Shown: positions 11,039-22,972 of the stretch, one piece after another
Layout: the number at the start of each line of letters is the position of its first letter
Numbering within the stretch: position 1 is the first letter of the stretch
Assembly (NCBI RefSeq): GCF_000224145.3
Contig: NC_020178.2
Location: 1,414,100-1,478,099 of the forward strand
Origin: Ciona intestinalis
Taxonomy: Eukaryota > Chordata > Ascidiacea > Phlebobranchia > Cionidae
Reading direction: 5' to 3'
Length of the DNA: 64,000 nt
Made by a program: the position numbers and the translations under genes
The notes under the pieces: model-generated
Databases searched by the model: none
Seen by the model: the letters and a program-made list of their open reading frames with translations, nothing else
Told to the model about the DNA's origin: nothing

Positions 11039-12431
11039 ACTCACAAATGGCACAAATTTAGGAATTTCTGTAATAGCAATTAAAGTTTTACCAAGCTAAA
11101 TATAGGCCATTTAGGTGGTGCATGTGACTTTGAAATATTAAGTGGTGATGACATGATAAGCATTTTACAAATAACCTGATTTTTAATATTAAACAAGTTA
11201 AACTTATATTTATTGTTTTATTACTTCTTAATGTAGGTATACCAAAATATCTTGAAATATGAAAATACATTGTGATGTCAGCATGAGGATTGTGGACAAA
11301 CAGTCACATTCATAGTCAAGAGATGACGGTTGTGAGTCATTTTTTTCACTTGCTTTTTAATCTATAATTTGCAACCGAAAAGTGTATGATCTTTTGCTTT
11401 AGTTGGACAGCCAGTTTAAAGTGCTTGAATTAACCGTTTCAATTGAACAACGTAATTCCATTGTGTGTCACAAACCACATTTATTTGATTCTAGAAATGC
11501 TGAGAATGGGAGTTATGACCAAACAATGCCCATGCATGTCATGTAATGGAATTCCATTGTGGGTATTCTAGAATGTAAACAATGCCCATTGTTATCCAAC
11601 AATGCAGCATGTTGCGTAACAATGAGTTTTTATCACTTTTATTAGGTTTATTTTGCCAACTTTTACAATGTTTGTTTTCTCCTTGGTATAAAATAATCAG
11701 CCAACCCACTTTTGTGGTAATGTTGAAACGCCATACCAAATAAAGGTTACAAGTTAGGAAAAGCTCTTCTGAACAATTAACTGTGTTTTTATAAAACCAT
11801 CTTTTTGACTTTTTATTTAGATTTTTACTCTGATAAAGATAGTCTGAATAGGACAATAAAATGTCAGTTTTATAAAAACACAGTTAAATTTGACGTAAAT
11901 GTAACTTCAGACTTTTAATATCCTTGTCAGCAACAGTATATAAACTAGCATAAAAAACTTGCGTTCTTTGATTGAAATTTAGCAAATTATGCAAGAATTT
12001 ACAAAAATTTAATTAAAACGATCATTTAGTTTTAGAGTAACAATACTTTAAGCTAAAACCACTACCTTTTTATGACTTTTGTTTTTTTCGATAAAGTTTT
12101 GGTAGTGTTTTTTGATTGTCTCATTTAGATTTATCTTAGTACGTACTTTACCTAATCCTCTGGCATAAAAGTTAATGTATATTTTTATTAAAACCGACAT
12201 TTCGTCTGCTTAGCATCCAACAGTATGTGGCAAAGTCTGTTATGACTTTTTTATGCCGAAATATTTGTTTTTGTAAATTATATCATTACTGGTAGTGATA
12301 GCTCTAAAACTTTTATGCGAACTGTATACGTTTTAAACGCAAACATATATATATATATATGCCAGTTTAATTCCTATATGTTATGTGTGTCAGTATTTTA
12401 CTAAAGCTTTTATATAAACTATATGTTTTAG
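11039..12431. other. Region upstream of SLC15 copy 2
   Basis: AT-rich sequence between the LINE-like tail and the start exon of transporter copy 2. I see no gene. Two near-repeats of aattccattgtg (about 11453 and 11548) and a (TA)n run at 12346-12360 are the only patterns. It may contain the promoter, but no clear TATA box decides this. Confidence 0.4.
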
Positions 12432-12459
12432 GTATTACAAAGAGATAGGTTAAGTGGAG

Positions 12460-15400
12460 ATGGGAAAAGAGGAAAATTATTCTGAGTTTGATGCATCAGG
12501 TATAGTTTTGGTGTTTTCTAGTTATAAGTTAAGTAGTAAACATGGGTGTAATTAGGAGGTTCCTGGTTCAGGGCTCACTGTGGTAACTTGTTAAATTTTA
12601 TTTCCGCTCATCTACACACTGTAACGGCTTGAGCAACTTGACTGTGGGCATGGGAGTGGCAACCATGGATAAGCCACTCAAGTTCCCATTCATGAGGATA
12701 TAAATGACCAAACCAACCAAAAGTCACGTCAGCTTATCCACACACTGCAATAGCTTCACCAGCTCGACTGTGGGCATGAGAGTGGCAACCATGGATAAGT
12801 CACTCAAGTTCCCATTCATGAGGATATAAATGACCAAACCAACCAAAAGTGTCCAAAAGCTTCAGCAGCTCGACTGTGAGCATAAGAGCGAAAAACTTTG
12901 AATACAATATCAAACGTATTTTCCCGTACACATAAATAATAGTATAATACCACCCCTTATTCCATATATAACCCATGATTTTCCCAACATACTATAACTA
13001 ATACCTTAAGTGTTAAACAAATAGAATTCATACACCTGGGAAATGACACAACAAGGTTATAGATATGTTTGCGTTTGTGACGTGTAGTTTAAACAGGTAG
13101 TATGTGAACAAATGATCTTTGTTGATTGTTACAAGAAAAAGGCTTCATTGTAACTGATTGCATTACAATTTTACGGATAATATTTTCATGACAATGTTAA
13201 CATTCTGTTTGCCAGCTATCTCTCCAGCAAACACCGTTTGACATTTTTATTGGTGCTCAGAGCAGCAAACATAACTTAGCAAACATTTTTTTTTAAAGTT
13301 AGTTCTGGTAAAGTTTTGCCACATTTAGCTCTCTTACGCTATCTTGTGGAGCTTGTTTTGGCATTAAAGGGCTGTATATAACTTTTGCAAAGTAAAATGT
13401 TTATAAGGAATAGGGATTCGCATAAAGTTTTATTTGATAGTTTGCAAAGGTGTTATTTTGTACGGTCATCGGTTTATGTGCATATCAACATTGAGTTGGC
13501 TTATTTTAGCGCAATATTGTTAAATCCTGTTTAAATGCGCATATAAGTGTGGACTATACAGTTGAAAAGATGGGACACATTTAGCCCATAATATCCAAAT
13601 ATCCTGATCGTGTTTTAAACAATTAACAACCGTCTATGGGAGTCGTGAGGATGTTTTTTGTTTACTACCAAATCGGGCGAGAAAATAAACAAAAAGGTGT
13701 CCCATCTTTCTCCATCGTACTATATTAAAACTAATTCTTATACCCCATGATGCTATGTATAACATATGAGCATGTAGTTAACACATATATTTCCCTTGTT
13801 GTTTCAGACGGAGGAAAGGAGGAAAATGAAGAAGAGAAATTAACTTGTTCGGTGAGTTGAGTGTTTACAACATGATAAACATAAAAAACTTGACAGTGAG
13901 CATGAGGTGTATAAAACCACCATGTATGGTGTGCAACACCCTTGTATTAAACCCCTTGGTTTCCCACCCGGAGGATAAACATGAAAGTATCCTAACATGA
14001 TTTTTTAAGTGTGAGCATGAGGTGTATAAGCCACCGTAGATGCAGAGTAGGTGACACGTGGCCCTAACTTTTGGACCTAATGACAATATATGTTTTATTT
14101 ATACCTTAAAATTAGTTTCACTACAGCTAGGTGTCCAATATTAACCATTCGTTTCATGTATCATGTGCTGCACTTGTGTATTTAAACATAGAAGTTTTGT
14201 ATTTATATATTGTTTTTATCGTTTATATTCATGTTTTATTCTATGTGGGTGAGGTCCTACAGTGTAGCACCCCATGGGTCCTAAGACTTAGGCCAGGATT
14301 GACCCGTTACCCCAAAATCTTTGTATGTTATTTAATACTTTAGTTTTAAACTACAGGAAACCTGGAATGCGTATCCGAAACATATCTTCTTTATTGTTGG
14401 CAACGAATTCTGTGAAAGGTTTTCTTATTATGGAATGAGATGTAGGTTGACGTGTTGTTGTATTAGTTATGTATGCGTATCCATACACTGCAATAGCTGC
14501 ACTCGACAGAATATGAATAAATGTAACTTATTTATCATCATGTGGGGGGCAACAACAGTAATAATACGAGTGTTCTGTTTCATACACTTTGTGCCAGCTT
14601 ACGAGTTACCATGTTTGTAACTTATTTACCCTTAGACCTTGAGTGGCGGGGCAACGACAGTCGTTATAACACAGGTGTTCTGTTTCATACAACGACAGTC
14701 GTTATAACACAGGTGTTCTGTTTCATACACTTCGTGCCCGCTTACAAGTTACCATGAATGTAACTTATTTATTATCATGTGGGGGGCAACAACAGTCTAA
14801 TAATACGAGTGTTCTGTTTCATACACTTCGTGTACTTACAAGTTACCACATATGTAACTTTGTGGGTGAATGCTTGAGCAATTGCTGTTGAATATCTGTT
14901 AAGTGTTCTGCCCACATACGCACAATGAAACCACTTAAACATAAAAACAACTAATTTTTCTGCAGCTGTGTTGCTTCTGTACTTGCGTGACTATCTACAT
15001 TGGGACGACGACACTTCAACAGCAGTCTACCACGCTTTTACTGTCCTTGCATATTTGTTTCCATTAGTAGGAGCTATAGTAGCTGACTCATACTGGGGGA
15101 AATACAAGACGATAATCTATTTATCTGTTGTCTATGTGTTCGGTCATGCAGTAAAAACAGTTGGATCGATTCCTTACGTACCGTCGCAAGTCGCCCATGC
15201 GTAAGAACATAGATATCTTATAACTTACTTAAGATAGAGTTAAGCTGAACTTTTATTAATAGGGTAATTATTATTTATATTTTTTATTTATTTAATTATA
15301 GAGTAAAATTAGCAAACCTATTGCATAGTAACTGTGATGAATCCTATGAATCTGGCCCTTATGTAGTGCTCATAAAGTTGGACAACTCTCGTAATGAAAT

Positions 15401-17350
15401 AACAGTCAGGATAGAGTGCTTCGAGACACCTTAACCGACAAAAATCAGTCTAACGAATAGTGCTATACATTCATTAAAAATCATAATGCCATTTTAGGTG
15501 AAAATTTATCTTTTGTGAAACTCTGTTTGTTTTACTTGATTTTTGTTTGTTAAATATTTGAGCACTTTATCCTGAAATGGGCATTTTTATTTTTTAGCAG
15601 TGCTCTAACTTAGTCTGGTAATTTTTGGCTTTTATATTGTTGTAACTTGGTTTTGGTGCAACTTACAAAGAATGGTTTTATATTTAACCATTTGTAAATT
15701 ACCAGAAAGTCACAATGTATAAATAGGGCTCGGTTTAATGCAACTTTTTTTTATAACTTTGCAATTGCACTTTGCTCTAACCTTTACTGTAAGATGTAAA
15801 CCATCTTTAACTGCACATAAATCATCAGATGTTTTTAAGAGGTTAATACACCTAAATTTACTGCTAATTTATGACTTTCATTTCAGCGTACTTTCAATGT
15901 TTGGTTTGTTTTTTATTGCTGTTGGGACTGGAGGGATCAAACCATGCGTTTCATCATTTGGTGGGGACCAGTTTAAGCCGGGACAGGTAAGAGCAGTGTT
16001 TCCCAATAATTTTCAGCAGTGTTCTTAATGATTTTTCACCAGTGTTGACCACTACTTTTTACTAGTGTTTCCCAACATTTTTTACCAGTGTTGACCATTA
16101 ATTTTTTTGTAATGTGCTCAGTTGTTTTCATCAGTTTTTTCAATGTCTGTGTTTCAGAGCGTTTTAATCACGGGTTACCCAATGTCCTAAAAGTGTTTTT
16201 ATAAATTGTTTCCATTATTTTTAGCAGTTTTTTAAATCTTTTTTATTCAATACAAGGTGCATTGCTCAATTTTTAAAAAAAAGTTGAGATAAATATCACA
16301 AATATTTTAAAACACAGTTATAAAGCTAAATATTTCTGTGGTACCATTAATCATTATGATGTCATAGAGTGTTCTTTGTAAACACATAATGTTTATTGTT
16401 CATTTTATGACCTCCTAATTCACCTTTGTATCTGAGTTCAAGAACCTCCAGTTATGACATCACAGATGACACAGCAGATAACTTACTAGACCAGAAATAG
16501 CAAGGTGTATGAAACAGAACACCCGTGTTATAATGACTATAGTTGCCATGCCATGCAAGAACAAATAGTTACATAAACAATCCCTTAAAAATTACATAAA
16601 CAATCACCCACAAAGTTACATACATGGTGTTATAACTATCGTTGCCCAGTCATGCAAATAAAAACAAGTTACTTTTATTTATTCAATTGTATTAAATAAG
16701 TTACGTGTTATAATGACTGTCATTGCCCCGTGATGCCAAGATAAATAAGTTTCATCAATTCATTCACAGTCGTACATTCGGAAACAATTCTTTTCTTTGT
16801 TCTACTTTGCGATCAACGCTGGTAGTTTGATATCCACGTTTGTAACCCCGATATTCCGTGCTGACGTGAACTGCTACCCCAACGAGACTGGCCCTGAGTT
16901 TGACCAATGCTTTGCCCTTGCGTTTGGGGTGCCTGGTGCTCTAATGGTAGTGGCCTTAAGTGAGTTTTATAACTATAGAAATAGAACTGGCTGTGGGGTA
17001 TACAACTAAAAAAATTCGATTATGTAAACTGCCTTAGTTTGGTCTAGATAGCAGAGTAGCATAACAATGTTCTAAGCACACTGATACTGTTAAGGTATTT
17101 ACAATATGGCTCTGCATATTGGTACGTCTACTACCCTCTGGCCTAATTAAGCCCTTGGTTTTGGGGTAATGGGCCAAGTCTGGCCTACATTCAAGTCTCT
17201 GGTTTCATTGCAAGCAATGTTAAAAAACTTTTAAATAGTCTTACGTCTAGGATTTATATTGCAATCACTTAGTAGTTGATATATATGTATATATAACTAT
17301 ATGAGTTTATAAATATGAGTTTATACCAAATTAAATTACGCCTCTATATT

Positions 17351-17386
<36 letters not shown>

Positions 17387-20300
17387 AAATAACCGCCAAC
17401 AGTTGCCATTGTTACATCACAGTTCTCTTTATTGCTGGTTCACGTTGGTATACCATCTACCCCCCAGAAGGAAGTATTTTCACAAAGGTTTGTAAATGTA
17501 TCTACACAGCATGTAAGAATAGATGGAACACACCTAATGATGTAAGAAACAAGGAGCATTGGTTGGAATATGCTGACGCGCCGGTATGCTACTTTTGTAG
17601 TATTTGTTGTATATTAGTTATAGCATGTTATATGTATGTAACTTATTTATCCTCGCGTGGTAGGCAAAACAGTCATTATACCATGCTTACATGGGTGTTT
17701 TTCTGTATAACATGGATGTCCTTGTGCCTGCTTTTGTGTTACCACATATATGACTTATTTTCCTTCGCATGGCGGGGAAACGACAGTTGTTATAACACAG
17801 GTGGCCTGTTTCATGCACCTGGTGCGTAGTTATGCCGACGCACCGGTATTTTAATTTTGTAGTATTGGACTTGTATATAATCTAATGTATAGCATATTAT
17901 ATAAAGTATAGTACTGTGGGGTAAGATGGATACAGTTAGCATATTATATATTTCATAATTGTGTTTTGATCAGTTAACAGTGTTGGTTATATGATTCTGT
18001 AATTGTTATTTGTTTACTACCAAATAAATGATAAAATGGAAGAAAACATGTACCAACTTACCCCAACCTACTGGGGTTTGAAATATAACACCTGTGTTAT
18101 AACAAGATTCATTTATTTAACATTACACAGCCAAAACTTATTCGAGACACCAAGTATGTATTACGAGTTTTGGTCCTTTACATTCCCCTACCTTTCTTCT
18201 GGGCTTTATTTGACCAACAAGGATCAAGATGGACGTTACAAGCTATTCAAACCAACGGATATTTGGTTAGTGGTGTTTGTAACTTATTAATGACATGGGG
18301 GGGTCATACATAATAGCATGAGACCTAAGATTTGGACCAGAGTTGGTCCATTACCCCAACGTTGTATATGCATTCTATTCTATATGGGTAAGGTCCTACA
18401 GTGAAGCATACTAAGGAACCTGGGACTTAGGGCCAGAGTTGGCCCATTACCCATTACCCAACACCCAGGAATCTAGTATCCAATTATACATGTGCCTACA
18501 TTTAATAAACATATTATATATGTGCCCATTCATCTATTAAACATCTTAATTTGCCTATACATTTATATAACATATATTCACACAGGGAACTCTTCTCATC
18601 AAACCAGACCAAGTAGAAGTCCTCAACCCATTATTAATTGTCACTTTAATCCCAATATTTGAGGCCACGTTGTATCCGTTCTTACGATATTTCAAAATCC
18701 CGTTCCCCCCATTAAGAAGGATGACAGTTGGTTTGGTTTTGGCGGGATTGTCGTTTATTGCAGCCGCTATACTGCAGATTGAAATTGACGTAAGTTACGT
18801 ACTTGTTTGTTGTTTTATGTGTTTGTGTATATATATATAAGTATTTAGTTTGTATATATTTGTGTTTGTTTTTGTACTGTTATTATGCGTGTTTATATAT
18901 GTGTATGTTATTATGTGTGTTTGACTGTTTGTATATATATGTGTTTGTTTTTGTAGTGTTATTATGCGTGTTTATATATGTGTGTGTTTTTGTAGTGTTA
19001 TTATGTGTGTGTTTATATATGTGTTTGGTTTTGTAGTGTTATTATGTGTTTGTTTATATATGTGTTTATGTTTTTGTAGTGTTATTATGTGTGTGTTTAT
19101 ATATGTGTTTGTTTTTGTAGTGTTATTATGTGTTTGTTTATATATGTTTGTGTTTTTGTAGTGTTATTATGTGTTTGTTTATATATGTGTGTTAATGTGT
19201 ATTTTGTTATTGTTTGTGTAATTTGCTGCTACTACAGATTGAAATCTATGTAAGTTTTTTAGGGTGTAGTGTTTTACAAATACGTGTTTGTTTTTATATT
19301 TAAAAGACCATGTGTATAAAAACTATGTACGTTTGTTCTATTTGTGTACTATTATTGTGTTGTGTTGCTGCTATACTACAGATATCATATTACAAACCAA
19401 GTTCATATTAATAAATTATTATAATATATCTGTATATATATATTTAATTTGAGCAGTTGTAACAAATATCCCGCTTGACAGAAAACTCTCACCCCCCTCC
19501 CTAAAAGTTTTGAGTTTGGTGTCCGATTTATAAATTCCGCTCCATGCAACGTAACTTTCATCCCGGATAATGGAATTCTTCCCGATGTTACTGTGCAACC
19601 TAATGATGTGAGTATGTGATGTCATAATTAGTAGTTGTGATGTCATCATTAGTAGTTGTGATGTCATTATTAGTAGTTGTGATGTCATTAGTAGTAGTTG
19701 TAATGTCATTAGTAGTTGTGATGTCATTATTAGTAGTTGTGATATCATTATTAGTAGTTGTGATGTCATTAGTAGTAGTTGTGATGTCATTAGTAGTAGT
19801 TGTGATGTCATCAGTAGTAGTTGTGATGTCATAATTAGTAAGTTTTTTTGTGAGTTACTATTAAGAAAAACTTAACTTTTAAATTTTATTTTCCTTTTAA
19901 TTCTTTTTTTCAAAAACTTGTATACAGTTTGTCATTTATCTGGTACACTGTTTGTCATTTATCTGGTACACTGTTTTTTTATTTATTTGGTACACTGTTT
20001 GTCATTTATTTGGTACACTGTTTGTCATTTATTTGGTACACTGTTTGTCATTTATCCGGTACACTGTTCACCCCCTAACCCTTCCCTCCAGATAAGCACA
20101 ATCTTTTTCTACCACCACACTGATACAGCAAGATACACTTACCTTGCATGCAATGGAGAAACAACTACCATACAAACAAATGCTGCTAAAGAACAAGTTG
20201 TGGAATTTGTGGTGTTTGGTGACCAGGCTCAATCTATAAATAAGGTGATAAACTACTAATTAATTCTCTTTAATTGGCCTAATTTTCCTGCATAAATTCG

Positions 20301-22872
20301 ACCTTTTTTTGCATTTTTGGGGTCGAATTTATGAAAGTTACGGGTTCGCCTACAGCTCAGTGTTGAGTTGATCTGACTCAGTTTATTAATTTGGTAAAAT
20401 ACTACAAATGGTGGTGTTATTTGTGTATTGATTTCTGGTAATGGTATCATCATGTTTATATCGTTATAATCGTAAGATTAAATTAAACTGGCACGAGGTG
20501 TATAAAACAAAACACCCATGTTATAATGACTGTCTTTATCCCGCCATGCGAGGATAAATTACATTTCTTTATTCATAGAGACCATGTTTATGACATCGTC
20601 AGCTTATACACCATTATGACATCACCAGGTACCCATGGTAACCCACAAGTCCGAAGATGGAGGGGGCAGGTTTAGTGTTTTGAACCTCGATCCCCAACAG
20701 CGCGACCTAGTGGTTGTAGTGACGAGTGTCGAGAGAGGGAAATACCCGGAGAGACCAACAGATGTCCTTCACACAAATCGATCGACGAGTATCGACATTG
20801 GATATGGATCGTAAGTCGTTTGGGTGATATATATGTAAATGTATGGAACTGTATAGTATACTAGTAGGGTGAGGGAAGACGGTGGGACACCTTTTCATTA
20901 TATTTTTTCATTCCATTTGGTATTAAACAAGAACATTCAAAGAATTATAAAACCGTATCCCCACGACGCCTATAGACCGTTGTTAATTGTTTAAAACACG
21001 ATCAGGATATTTGGTTATTATTTGCTAAAAGTGTCCCGACTTCCCCCACCCTACTATGTATACAAGTTAACATCTGATGATTCTGATAAATTTATTATTT
21101 CCACAGTGCAACGATAACTGCTTATGACAAATCAACATTTGGTGACAATGATGAGACTGGCAGTGGTGGCGGGAATGTTGTTGTATATACAACTGATCTA
21201 TACTTAGATGTGGGAGGTGTATACAGTATTGTATATAATAATGGAAGTACAGGCTTCACTGTGAGTAATTAGGAGTATTCTTGTGTTAAATATTGTATTT
21301 ATATATCATGTACTTTATTCTTTTCTTATACACAAGATACTTCTATACACCAGACAGGCATGGTGTATTCATACACCTCATGCTCACTGTTAAGTTATAA
21401 CATGGGTGTCTTCTTATACACCGGACACACATGGTGTTTCGTACACCTCATGCTCACTGTCAAGTTATAACATAGGTGTCCACTTATACAAACACACATG
21501 ATACATGATATATTACTTAACATGTTTATCTTACAGAACTTGGACCTAAACCCGAACACAATAAGTGTTGCGTGGATGATTCCGCAATTCCTTATAATAA
21601 CCATAGGTGAAGTATTCCTCTCAATTACAGGGTTGGAGTTCTCGTACACACAAGTAAGTATATAACAGTATATGTATATAAAACTATAACAATTTATGTA
21701 TTATAACATTTATATTACATAAAATAAGTTTAATACAATACATGTAATGTCTGCTTACAAGTTACTACGTAAGCAGCTTGTTCATCCTTGCATGGAGGGG
21801 CAGCGGCGATCGTTATAACACGGGTGTTTCGTTCCATACACCTCGTGCCCGCTTACAAGTTACTACGTAAGTAACTTATTTATCCTCGCATGATGGGGAA
21901 ATGACAGTCGTTATAACACGGGTGTTCTGTTTAATACATGTAATGTCTGCTTACAAGTTACTACGTAAGCAGCTTGTTCATCCTTGCATGGAGGGGCAGC
22001 GGCGATCGTTATAAACACGGGTGTTTCGTTCCATACACCTCGTGCCCGCTTACAAGTTACTACGTAAGTAACTTATTTATCCTCGCATGATAGGGAAATG
22101 ACAGTCATTATAAACACGAGTGTTCTGTTTCATACATCCTGTGCCTGCTTATCCTGTGTTACTATTGAGTTTGTATTAAACTGTTTTAATTAAGCTTTCA
22201 AGCCATGTAACATAAAACTCTCTTGACCGGTATTTGAACCCAGGCACCCCCTAGCATGAAGTCCGTCCTCACAAGCATTTGGCTTTTCACGGTTTCTCTT
22301 GGAAACATCATCGTGTTAATCATCGCTGAAGCAAAGGGAATCGAGAAGCAGTCGGATGAATTCTTCTTGTTTGCAGGACTTATATTTGTGGCTGCGATTC
22401 TGTTTGTGTTCTTGGCATACAGGTATGGTTATATGTTATAGTTTTAGTGGTGAATGAACGTAACTTGTTTATTGATGATGTGGCAACGACAGTCAGTATA
22501 ACACAGAGTTCTGTTCCAGACACAAAGTTACCATGTGTGTTACTTTGTGGGGGAATTTTTTGGATTTTTTTTGTATGGCTGATAATTTGGACAACCAGTT
22601 AGTGACCACTGGGTTGGAGAAATTGTCGTTAAGTGTCTTGTCCAGAGTCACATACGCCTACAATGGTATCAGTTTGGAGGCTTGAATGTAAAAAAACACT
22701 TGTTGTTTAATATTGGGGCAGACACCCTAAGACTCACTGAAGATAAATAAACGCTAGGTACATTCCTGTCGACGAGAACGAATTCAAAGAAGAGATTTTG
22801 GAAGAAGAAAGAAAGTTCCGGGAGAGAGCCCGCTTGCACCGAGTTGAAGAAGAAGGGCATTCCATTAGATGA
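12460..22872 (+). CDS. Proton-coupled oligopeptide transporter, SLC15/PEPT family, copy 2 (complete)
   Basis: A full-length H+/peptide symporter of about 739 aa (mammalian PEPTs are about 710-730). Exons: 12460-12499, 13808-13851, 14357-14441, 14966-15200, 15887-15986, 16770-16959, 17423-17583, 18131-18265, 18586-18789, 19482-19607, 20092-20244, 20629-20810, 21107-21260, 21537-21653, 22244-22422 and 22758-22872; all phases agree. Motifs in order are NEFCERFSYYG (ExxERF, TM1, about residue 45), the TM2 histidine in YHAF (about 79), GTGGIKP (about 148), FFSLFYFAINAGS (about 175) and FDQQGSRWTLQA (about 312). An extracellular domain spans about 399-603, followed by TM10-TM12. The start ATG follows a possible acceptor at 12430-12431. 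The last exon starts well (YIPVDENEFKEE) but stops at 22870. A second frame open to 22969 encodes a tail like copy 1's (NGVT and EHDTPM versus NGVT and EHNTAI), so about 33 residues look lost by a one-base shift, either real or a sequencing error. Confidence 0.94.
13557..13725 (-). mobile_element. GGGACACC-type MITE in SLC15 copy 2 intron
   Basis: A copy of the inverted-repeat element defined at 44835-45028, with gatgggacac near one end and gtgtcccatctttc near the other. Its outermost TIR bases are decayed. It lies between coding exons 1 and 2. Confidence 0.75.
13862..14050 (+). repeat. SINE-tail/minisatellite intermediate
   Basis: Two copies of gagcatgaggtgtataa occur, the first followed by ccaccatgtatggtgtgcaa and later by the SINE-like ggaggataaac. 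The sequence shares blocks with both the 71-bp minisatellite unit and the sense SINE 3' domain, so it looks intermediate between them. Confidence 0.55.
14500..14880 (-). repeat. Tandem antisense SINE 3' domains
   Basis: Three units, one carrying an internal 50-bp duplication, show gttataacacaggtgttctg, tttcatacacttcgtgcc and gtaacttatttat. They lie in the intron between coding exons 3 and 4 of transporter copy 2. The tRNA-like head is absent. Confidence 0.8.
15335..15545 (+). mobile_element. Partial copy of the foldback element
   Basis: The stretch gtgctcataaagttggacaa, cagtcaggat and cgacaaaaatca aligns with the left arm and flank of the element at 4640-4925. The right arm is not recognisable. 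It lies between coding exons 4 and 5 of transporter copy 2. Confidence 0.55.
16495..16770 (+). repeat. Sense SINE 3' domains, tandem
   Basis: Two to three SINE-tail units (gaacacccgtgttataatga, aatcacccacaaagttacat, gataaataagtttcat) run right up to the acceptor of the exon at 16770. The acceptor tract cattcacag follows the SINE tail directly, so the SINE may supply part of the polypyrimidine tract. Confidence 0.7.
17347..17386. repeat. (TA)n microsatellite
   Basis: A dinucleotide TA run of about 36 bases lies in the intron just upstream of the exon at 17423. Confidence 0.9.
17831..17905 (+). repeat. Duplicated exon 3' end, donor and intron start
   Basis: The stretch tatgccgacgcaccggtatt and the following 50 bases repeat 17570-17645, the end of the exon finishing at 17583, its donor, and the first intron bases. 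An antisense SINE tail (about 17630-17828) lies between the two copies. The copy has no upstream acceptor, so it is unlikely to be used as an exon. Confidence 0.75.
18800..19200 (+). repeat. About 39-bp minisatellite
   Basis: About ten units of a sequence containing tttttgtagtgttattatgt and gtgtttatatatgtgtttg fill most of the intron after the exon ending at 18789. Unit length varies between about 33 and 43 bases. Confidence 0.85.
19222..19388 (+). repeat. Two decayed copies of an exon 3' end
   Basis: The exon 9 end and donor at 18760-18796 (gctatactgcagattgaaat then gacgtaagt) are echoed at 19222-19258 (gctactacagattgaaatct then atgtaagt). They are echoed again, more weakly, at 19363-19388 (tgctgctatactacagata). 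The copies lie beyond the 39-bp minisatellite. Confidence 0.7.
19612..19838. repeat. About 18-21 bp minisatellite
   Basis: Around twelve units of the type gtagttgtgatgtcatta lie directly after the donor of the exon ending at 19607. The first unit overlaps the donor region (gtgagtatgtgatgtcataa), so the array seems to have grown from the 5' end of the intron. Confidence 0.88.
19918..20070. repeat. 23-bp minisatellite
   Basis: About 6.5 units of the type ggtacactgtttgtcattta end 22 bases before the exon at 20092. It is open in the plus frame, but this is a repeat artefact. Confidence 0.88.
20861..21057 (+). mobile_element. GGGACACC-type MITE in SLC15 copy 2 intron
   Basis: A complete copy between the exons ending at 20810 and starting at 21107, bounded by ctagtagggtgagggaagac and ttcccccaccctactatg, with TA on both sides. 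It occupies most of a 296-bp intron. Confidence 0.85.
21340..21505 (-). repeat. 71-bp minisatellite, short array
   Basis: Slightly over two units (tggtgtattcatacacctca, gttataacatgggtgtcttc) lie in the intron before the exon at 21537. They belong to the same family as 8905-9575. Confidence 0.85.
21740..22150 (-). repeat. Tandem higher-order array of antisense SINE tails
   Basis: A roughly 195-bp unit made of two diverged SINE tails (atggaggggcagcggcgatc and atgatggggaaatgacagtc versions) is present twice in a row. Duplication therefore occurred after two different tails had become adjacent. It lies in the intron before the exon at 22244. Confidence 0.8.
22440..22690 (-). mobile_element. Composite SINE, antisense, no tRNA-like head
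   Basis: Reading antisense, the element has its tail (gtaacttgtttattgatgat), the palindromic block (caacgacagtcagtataaca), and the core (gaccactgggttggagaaat, ttaagtgtcttgtcc). It stops before the Pol III promoter region. It lies in the last intron of transporter copy 2. Confidence 0.8.
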
Positions 22873-22972
22873 TATCAGTGTTGGGGAACTACCTAGCTAT
22901 GACGTCGCCATCCAGGGGTCAAACGGGGTCACCAAAAAATTAGAATATGAGCATGATACCCCTATGTAAAGA

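Noticed and set aside
19419-19834. Open frames MTSQLL repeats (minus) and VVVMSL repeats (plus)
   Set aside because: They are produced by the 18-21 bp array in an intron of SLC15 copy 2.
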